NCBI RefSeq assembly: GCF_000004195.4
Contig: NC_030677.2
Coordinates: forward strand, 115,221,036-115,285,035
DNA length: 64,000 bases
Direction of reading: 5' to 3'
Origin: Xenopus tropicalis
Lineage: Eukaryota; Chordata; Amphibia; Anura; Pipidae
The notes under the pieces: model-generated
Database searches by the model: none
Told to the model about the DNA's origin: nothing
The model's input: the letters and a program-made list of their open reading frames with translations, nothing else
Made by a program: the position numbers and the translations under genes
Part shown: positions 13,401 to 22,400 of the stretch, piece after piece
How the letters are laid out: each line of letters starts with the position of its first letter
Numbering within the stretch: the stretch's first letter is position 1

Positions 13401-16400
13401 TTCCCATTTTTGTCCAATACCACTAATGCTGAGATAATATGATATAAAGTGCATAATATTGTTGTTTGATAGCATCACTACAGTATCTCTATGGACAGAG
13501 GAGAAAAACAAACATAATTTTATGTTTCAAGACAAAAGAAACAAAAACAGAAATTGGGGTGGGGGCTGAAGACAACAAGTGAAAAAAGGGAAAGGGCAAA
13601 GAAGATTGGAACTAAAAGTAATGGGGACACAAGGGAACTTGTGAAACAGGGACCGTGAAACAGGGAGAAAAAAGTTGAGGAAGGAGATAGTGGGGTAACA
13701 ATTAGGGATATATAAAAGCAAAGGTGATGTGCCATGCTAGCCAGTAAAAATGTTTACACAGTAGCCCTTTTGAAATAAAAAATAACAAAAGTGGTATAAA
13801 GGTGATACCTTTATTGGCAAACTAAGATAATCATAGCAAGCTTTCAGAACATTTTAGTTCCTTTTAGTTACTTTTCAGCACTGAAGAAGCTGGGTAGTAC
13901 TGATTTATTTGAAAAGCCTATATGATATAATGTTATAATGCAGCAGATTACCTTAGCTGTCCAGTTGGTTTGTGTCATTTTGCCAGCAGTGGATATAGTA
14001 TGTGTGAATATCTGGCCATCGTCTGGTATCCAAGGTCCACATATACCTCCTTTGGCCTTTATCAAAGAATAATAATTGTTTTTGGTGCTGTGTGTAGACT
14101 ACTATAAGTTCCCAGAACATAAATACTCTAAGAAACAACAGCCTTTTACACATTTTTAATGGATTACCATTCATGAAACAGCCAACCACCTTCTGGTTTG
14201 CCTTTTAACTGAGAAAAATATATTTCATATATTTTTCCCATAGTTTCCCAAAACTAACATTTGTTATGTAGCATCCATGGAAACTCAGGCAAATAGCAAA
14301 GCAAAGCTGTGCAAACTGGCCGCCCCCGGTCGCACGCCCCCCCCCCCGGGAGTGCGCATGCGCGAACACCGGGGGGGGGGGGATGTGCGCGCGCACGCGG
14401 TAGGCCAAATTGCATACCGAGCAGTGGTGAGAAGTCCCCATTGCTCCGTATGGGAACAAAAAATTTAAGATTTTGGTGCGGCGGAGTGGCATTCCGCCCC
14501 CAGGTTTCTGCCACCCTGGGCCTGGGCCTTTGTGGCCTCTCCACAAATCCGGGCCTGCCTGTTCAGGCTTTTCTCCAAAACTACATTTGCATAGGTGAAG
14601 TAACCCGAAGCAACCAATGAGCATCTAGCTTTCTGTCTTGTGTTATTAAAAGGAAAGCGATGTCCAAATGGTTACTTTCAAACCCATAGAGCACTTATGT
14701 CTTTCTTCACATATTGTATTTTGTATTAATTTTAGTGTCTCACTGGGTCTTTGTGCATAATGCAATTCGGGATTGAGTTTGAGAACTATTTCGGAAATAA
14801 TGTCAACCATGGGATAATACCAGATGGCACTCTGTACCTCTGTTTAAGAGGTTCTTATTTACTAATGCTGATAAAACCTTCCCAGTGTAGTAACCCTTAA
14901 CAAGCAATCAGTAAATTGCTCAGATCAGTGCACCACAAGTTAAAAAAATTAAAGCAAATCTCTCTATGGATTACTGCTCTGGGGCAATACTGGCTTTTAG
15001 TAAAGTAACACAACAATCAGTTTCATTATTCTGCACAAAGTAAACTGTTTGACAATAATTTTACATGGTGTGATATAGGTCAATGCAATAGGACAAACTT
15101 GTACACTGTTAGCAATCAACTTGAAGGATCACTCAGGTATACAAATCCTAAAGGGGATACACAAGTTATTGAGCAGAGGCAGACACAGACCACTAAACAC
15201 AATCGGGCCCTGTACTTACTGCACAATGGGGCTGGTCTACATCCACTGCCACTAGAAGTGCTGTTTGCATGAATGCTAAGGGGCATGCTTTTGCGCCCTT
15301 AGGGCTCTTACACTTCTGCCTGGGGTCTTAGTAAATGTTTTTTATCCATTATAATGAATGCAAGTCAATTAAATTGTAAAAGTTCTGTTTTGTGGTGTCA
15401 GCTGATTTTATATAGCTTTATTTGTGTAATATAATTTTGTTCATAAGTGCCCTTTTATTTTTCTCTTCTTCCTCATTGCACAAGTGTACTTACCATGAAG
15501 GACAGAGGACAGGAGTGAATATTGGCATGGTGAACACAGCAGTTGTCTCCATTTGCATCTTTCCAGTTGGATGGACACTCTTGTTCCTCACAAAATCTTT
15601 TAGCAGATGTTGCATCTCTAATCAACAGAGAGAAAGGATTGTGTGCCCATTCTACTGTATAATATCTGGCAGTAGTGACTGATTTCTTATTGTTTGTTTT
15701 ATATACAGGTTTGACAGTGCATACAGAAGTAAGGAATGGAAAAATTAATTTGACACTGGCACTGACCTAAATCAAAACTTTTTTTGAAAAGAATATATTT
15801 ATTGTTTATGTTTTGTATAAATATCATCTTGTTTTCTTCTCATTTTACATTATTAAACAGGCTTCTAAGCTTATACAGGTATCGGACCCCTTATCCGGAA
15901 ACCCGTTATCCAGAAAGCTCCGAATTATGGAAAGCCCCTCTCCCATAGACTCCATTTTAATCAAATAATTCAGAATTTTAAAACTGATTTCCTTTTTCTC
16001 TGTAGTAATAAAACAGTACCTTGTACTTGATCCCAACTAAAATATAAATAATCCTTATTGGATGCAAAACAATCCTATTGGGATTAATTAATGTTTTATT
16101 GATTTTTTAGCAGACTTAAGGTATGGAGATCCAAATTACGGAAAGACCCCTTATCCGGAATACCCTTGGTCCCGAGCATTCTGGATAATGGGTCCTATAC
16201 CTGTACTGAAAATAACTTTTTTATCTGTTTTTAGCGCTAAAAAATCCTAGCATCTGTAAATGTCCCCCATAGTGTCTTTCATTACATAACTTTCATTAAA
16301 TCAGAATAATAATTCATAATAAAGCTAAATATTGGAGAAGCCTACCTTTGATCAAAGATTCCATTTGTTACAGCATAGTAATAAAACTGATCAGATACAA

Positions 16401-19400
16401 TGACAGAGTAGGTTACGTCAAAGGATTCTCCACTTATGATTCTCTCTGGTGGCCTATGCACCCAAGCCATTTCCAGTCCTGGAAAATACATAAAAAATAC
16501 ATATTGTGTTTTTAAAGGTCATATGTTTTAAGCTGTCTTGGACTAAATGTATTTTATGGTGTCTGAATTGCATAGATATAAATAATAACTATAATAATTT
16601 ATATTAATTATCAGTGAGTTCACTAAGAGTGGATCAATGAGTTTACTAGTTTGAATGATTTATTCCTTCTGAATAAGACTCAACAACAGACATTGGTCAT
16701 ATTAAAAGCTAGAACTTTAGTAATTCTTGCAAAACAGTTTATGTAGGCACAAATGTAACAAATAAAAACATATTTCTGAGCTACAATATCAGCAATTAGA
16801 GAATTGATCAAAATTCTGTTTAGTAAACTAGCTCAGCCATTTTTGGGAAAATCATTTTCACAGTCTATCACAGTTTAGTAAATGAATACCTAAATCATTG
16901 CATTTTAGCAATATTACAACTCCTAATAAATTAAAAGTAAAACAACATCATGTCATAAAGCACCCAGCTATAGCACAAACAATATGCGTGACAAACAAGC
17001 TCTGACTTATACAAGTCCTGACCCGTGTGTGTCACAGGAAAGACTGAGGCAGTAGATCTCTTGCATTTAGTTGTTACTGAATTTATATAACTCAACTGTT
17101 TGTAGCGGAAACAAATTTGGAAACATAATTTGGAACATACTAGTGGGTTCAGTATGTGTGTAGGTTTCCTAAAATTAGTAGAGAGGGTAAAACCACTGTG
17201 AAAAACCACCTACGCTGCTTCAAATGAAAGTTCTGCTCCTCTAATCTAAAGGGGTGGCCTCTGTAGCGATGGCGTTTTTAAGGGAAAAAAAGAACATCCC
17301 CTATCTGTCTATAATCCCTTCTAATGTACTTTACAGAATAATCATGTCCCCTCGCAAGTACCTTTTTTTCAGAGAAAACAACCACAACCTTGACAGTCTA
17401 ACCTCATAGTTTAAATCTTCCATCCCCTTTACCAGTTTAGTTGCACATCTCTGCACTCTCTCCAGCTCATTAATATCCTTCTTAAGGACTGGAGCCCAAA
17501 ACTGCACCCTTGAGTTATGCAAGACAGCACTTTATTTACTTTAGTAGCCACTGAATGACACTACCAAAGTGCATAATTTTTTACTTTTTTCAACACTGAA
17601 CCTCATTTTCCAGTTTTCCAATTTTGGCAAATCTATCTGCAAAGTGGCAGTATCCTGCATTGAATTTATAGTTTTGCACAATTTAGTATTGTCAGCAAAA
17701 ATAGAAACAGTACTTTCACTGTCCACCTCCAGGTCATTAATAAACAACTTCAAAGTGTTCTTTATCCAAGTACAAATGTTATGTTCTAGGCCAATGTTAT
17801 TATTAACTTACTGTGCTGTACTGTATCAAACCCTTAAGCAAAGCCAAAGTAGATGACATTCCCGGCCTCCCTGAGTTGAGATTCCTGCTCACCTCCTCAT
17901 ATAATTTCCACAAAAAGCGGAGCACCACGTGATTAAAAATAAAAACAGTCTTTACTCAGTCACATTAAAAAAGGCACATGTACATCTTATGGACTTACGC
18001 TTAACATATAAGGCAAGATGAGGGACTTTCATACTGAAGGTGCCTTTATGGCTGCAGCTAGGATCTGCATAGGGGACATTTGTTAGCCACACAAAAGACC
18101 CATTACTGTTGTTCATAGCAGAGCTGGACAACATTCAGATGAGCAATACCAACTAGGTTCGCATTTTGTGTGAGCTTTTTAAACTGCCATGATTAATTTC
18201 ACAGATCCTTGAACATTAATGCACCCCTAAATTACAGCTCACCAGATATACAGTAGTTAAATCAGACAAAAACAAGCAGGTAACTTAAACTGGCCATAAT
18301 CATATTGTTAAAATTATGCAAAACTAGGTTTTCTACTACTTTCAGTATATATATGTTGGGCAGCCAATTCTAATCTATATCTTTATGTTATTTGATGTCC
18401 AACATTTACCGATGAGGCAGGTTTTAAAATTTTAGGTTGGCTTAAAGGAGAAAGAATTGTATTTCTACCTTCACGTATTCTAGATTAAAGTCTGTTAATA
18501 TTACCCTCTCTTCTTACTGAATAAATCTCCTGAAGACCATTTGAGATTTGCTGCTTTTTGTCCATGTGTGCTATTCCTCTAAAGTTGTTAAACAAATGTT
18601 CATGTTGCCTGTTGTAGAGATACTGTGCACCTAGTATTTCTGAATTTTGTCAACGTCAGTTCTTTACTTCCAAACTGGCCACAACTTTTTCTCGTGGGAG
18701 TGAATTGTGTTGCCACTTGGAATATGACCAGTAGGTGCAGTAGGAGATACCTACCTGAGTTTGCCATTAGCCTTTACAAAATGATATCCAGGCATGAGTA
18801 TGTCCTTGTACTAAGCACAAAAATTATAAGCATAATAGCCGTTTAATAGGATATGGTAATGCCAGGGGTAAAACCCATCCCTTTGCCTTTGATAGTGGGA
18901 AGAAAAATACAAAAGCCCTACTGCTATTTATATAACTCTGATGCTCATTTACTATGTGTGGGGTTTTCAGAACATTTTAAGCCACAAAATAAAAAAACTA
19001 AAATTAAAACTGATCAGGTCCACCAACAAATGCTGTCATATTTACAGTACAGCAAGTCTAGAGTACACTTATGGTGTTGGGGCATAAATAACAAATGAAG
19101 TTAATATCATGTACTTTTAAAATGCAGAGATGATTTTCCAGGGGTGGGAAAAAGTCATCAAGCAAACACAACTTGTTTTCTAGACTAAGAGGCAGATTTA
19201 TCAAAACACGAGTTCGAATCCCGAATTGGAAAAATTCGGATTGGAAACGAAAATTTCTAAAGATCGTAAATATCACGAAAATGCTTCCAAAAAAATCGTA
19301 TTAGTCATGATAATATTGTATTGGCAATCCGAAAGTCACAAAATTTTCGCACCGAACGATTGTAAACAGCGGCAAAACCAATCCGTTTTTTTCGCGCTAA

Positions 19401-22400
19401 AAAAGTTGTGCAAGCGTCAAAAAAGTTGCAAAGCGCCGAAAAAATTGTGGAAAATACTGATTGGACTGATCAAGCGAATGGTCGGAGCATTCATGGATAA
19501 GTAAATGTGCCCCTAAGCCTGTATACAATAACTAGTTGCCAAGTTTGTAGGAAATCGATTTATTGGCAAAGCCTATAAAGTCACTTACAACTTACATAAA
19601 TGTATCACTCAAGGGGACTATTTAAGTAGAGAGTATAAATCATGAAAATCTGGCACGCACAGCGCTGCAAACATTTTTTGGCAACATGCACTTTGTGAAC
19701 AAACCCCCAAATACTAAACCTATTTTATCAAAACATACTCCCAGAGGTGTTATAATTACTACAGAAAATGGATAACAAGCATATTAACCCCAGACGAACC
19801 ACTATAATCACAAAAAAATAGATAATGGCAGTGCTACAGATAATGGATAATCTGCATATTAACCCCAAACAAGCCAGTATATGACTAAATAAAATAAGGG
19901 GCACTTGAACCCCAGATGTGTCAGTATAATTACTACAGGAAATGGATAACCAGCATAGTAAACACAGACTTTCCACTATAATCACAGTAGAACACTGAAA
20001 ATAGTAATTGCGCACTCAATTAACACTAGACTGATAATTAGTGTGGCAAGACAAAGGTTTCCAGTTGATTCCTGCTTGTCGTAAGTAACATTGCCTTTTG
20101 GGTCTTCCAGCCTATTCAATACTCACACGGCTATGCCGGGACTTAAACATCATGAGAAAACAAGTAGTCTAAAAAAAAAAAAGCTGTGTGACGGCAGTGT
20201 TGCCAGTCTGCTGGTTTATCCACCAAATTGGGTATTAATTTAAAGCCCAGGCAGTACAAACCTGCCACGGCACTGATTTGGGCTACTTTTTGGAGCCTTG
20301 GCGGGTTTGTATTTTGAAAATTGGCCAACTTTTTTTTTCCTTAGAGAACTGGGAATACATCTCCCAGTGCATGTTGGGTAATGTAATTTGTATTTAACCA
20401 TATGCCCCCAAGGCTAATTTAAAACTACATTACCCAGCATGCAATGAAACTGGTGTAGAAAGAATCTCCATTTTCTACTCTGATTTGCTGCTGTTTCTAA
20501 CCTCTCAGTCCCAGTTTGTCTGCAATACAACCCAGTTCCTGCTGTTTATGGTATGAGATTATACTATTACTTTGTTCAATGATTCTTGATTCTGACTGTG
20601 AGATATGCAATCATTCCAGGCAGGGCATGTGCCCCCCTTTGCCCTTGCCTGAACGCCCATGTTAAAGTGTTGTAATCCTGTTAGAAGATTGCAGACATGT
20701 CTAGGTCTAGTGTACTAGATGACAAAAATGTTTTATAAAAATAGAGGATTTATTGTTCACAGGTTTGAAAATAGAAAATACATAATCATTATATGATTTT
20801 TTTCCTAGGAGGAAAAGCCTCCTGACTTTTCCTATAATGCTGTTTAGAAAGATAGTATAAAACTGACAGTATACTAAAAATATTTCAGGTGGACAGTTTA
20901 GGAAATGTGGGGCATTTAGGAAACTTATCTGCTTCTACAAGTAGATACAGTATGTTTACATGTTTTATTTATCAGCAGAACAAAATATATTTAAAACTAT
21001 ATTTGTTGTTTTGTTTATTAAATTCCAGACATAAATACACAGACAAATGTTTTGCCAGTTTGTTCAAGAAAGGCCTAATTGGCCAACAATATCAGCTCAT
21101 CCTTGTGACAGCAAAAGCAGACTGTTCCTAGTTAAATGCTCCACATGGATTTAAAAGATTTTAAATGTCTTAAGGGAAGGAAGAAACGGAAACTATTAAA
21201 AAAAAGGTTACACAAGTTACAAAATAATCTATACAGTGGTGAGTATACCTCAAGAGGCCATTGCCCAAAAACATTGCTCTACTGGCCTGTCTAACAGTCT
21301 ACTGTGATTATCTGTCAGTTCCAGACCCAGCATTATCATCGCTCTGCTATGTCAAAAGTTAGGGTTCACATGATGACAGCTTACAGTGTGTTAAGCTATG
21401 GGTGTCAGGGCAAACCCAAAATAAATTAAATGAGACCACAGCAGACCTATGGTATTCCTGTTTCTTACCCTCTAGATTGTATTTTTTTTAAATCACAAAA
21501 GTCTATGTTCTTTGATATGCAGCTTATTCTTTTAGATTGTAAGCTCTTCAGGACAGGACCCTCTTGTATTGGTTATTGGTTGACTGGGCCACCGGGAAAA
21601 ATCCAAGTGGGCCCCGGCGGCCCAGACCCGACCCTTGCCGGCGCTCCCCCTGCCCGACCGTTCCTCAGCTGACACGTTAAATTTATGTGCGCTCAGGGGA
21701 GGACGTCAGGTGGGGGACCCTGCGGGGAGTTAGGGGACGCAGCCAGCAGGGGCACCAGCAGGGCCCTTGGGTGGGAGCCCCGGTGGGCCCTGCACCCCCC
21801 AGTCCGACCCTGGTTGATTTTTTATGTTTAATGTTTACATTCATTTATTGTACTGTGGAATATGTTGGCATTTGCTAAATACATAATAACAACACAGTAT
21901 TTTGTGAGATTATAAAATGTGTTTAGTTGGTGCCATTATTGGTTAACAGGTTAGTTATTAATGTGGGGGTTGTGATTGGATTTGACAATTTTTATCTTTT
22001 GAATATACAGATATGGGATCAGTTATCCAGAAACCTATTACCCAGAAAGTTCCAAATGACGGAAAGGCCATCTCCCATAGACTTCATTATAAGCAAATAA
22101 TTATAATTTTTTTAATGATTTCCTTTTTCTCTGTAATAAAAAAAGGTTACCATGTACTTGATCCCAACTAAGATAAAATGAATCCTTATTGCAGGCAAAA
22201 CAGTCCTATTGGGTTTGTTTTATGCTTAAATGATTTTTTTTAGCAGGCTTAAGGTATGGAGATCCAAATTATGGAAAGATCCCTTTGTTTTTGCTTGGAG
22301 TTGGAGTGATATCACCCCGCCCTCCCTCCCACAGCTGATCAGCAGAACAATGGGAAGGGAGCAAGATAACAGTTCCCAGTCAGAATAGCACTCAATAGTG

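Noticed and set aside
14205..14624. Overlapping Pro/Gly/Arg-rich frames on both strands
   Set aside because: They cover a GC-rich dispersed repeat with C- and G-runs, also present at 34.8 kb.
20150..20192. Possible exon with a T12 acceptor and a GTGAGT donor on the minus strand
   Set aside because: The frame required by the upstream exon contains a stop; the frame that is open starts in the wrong phase.
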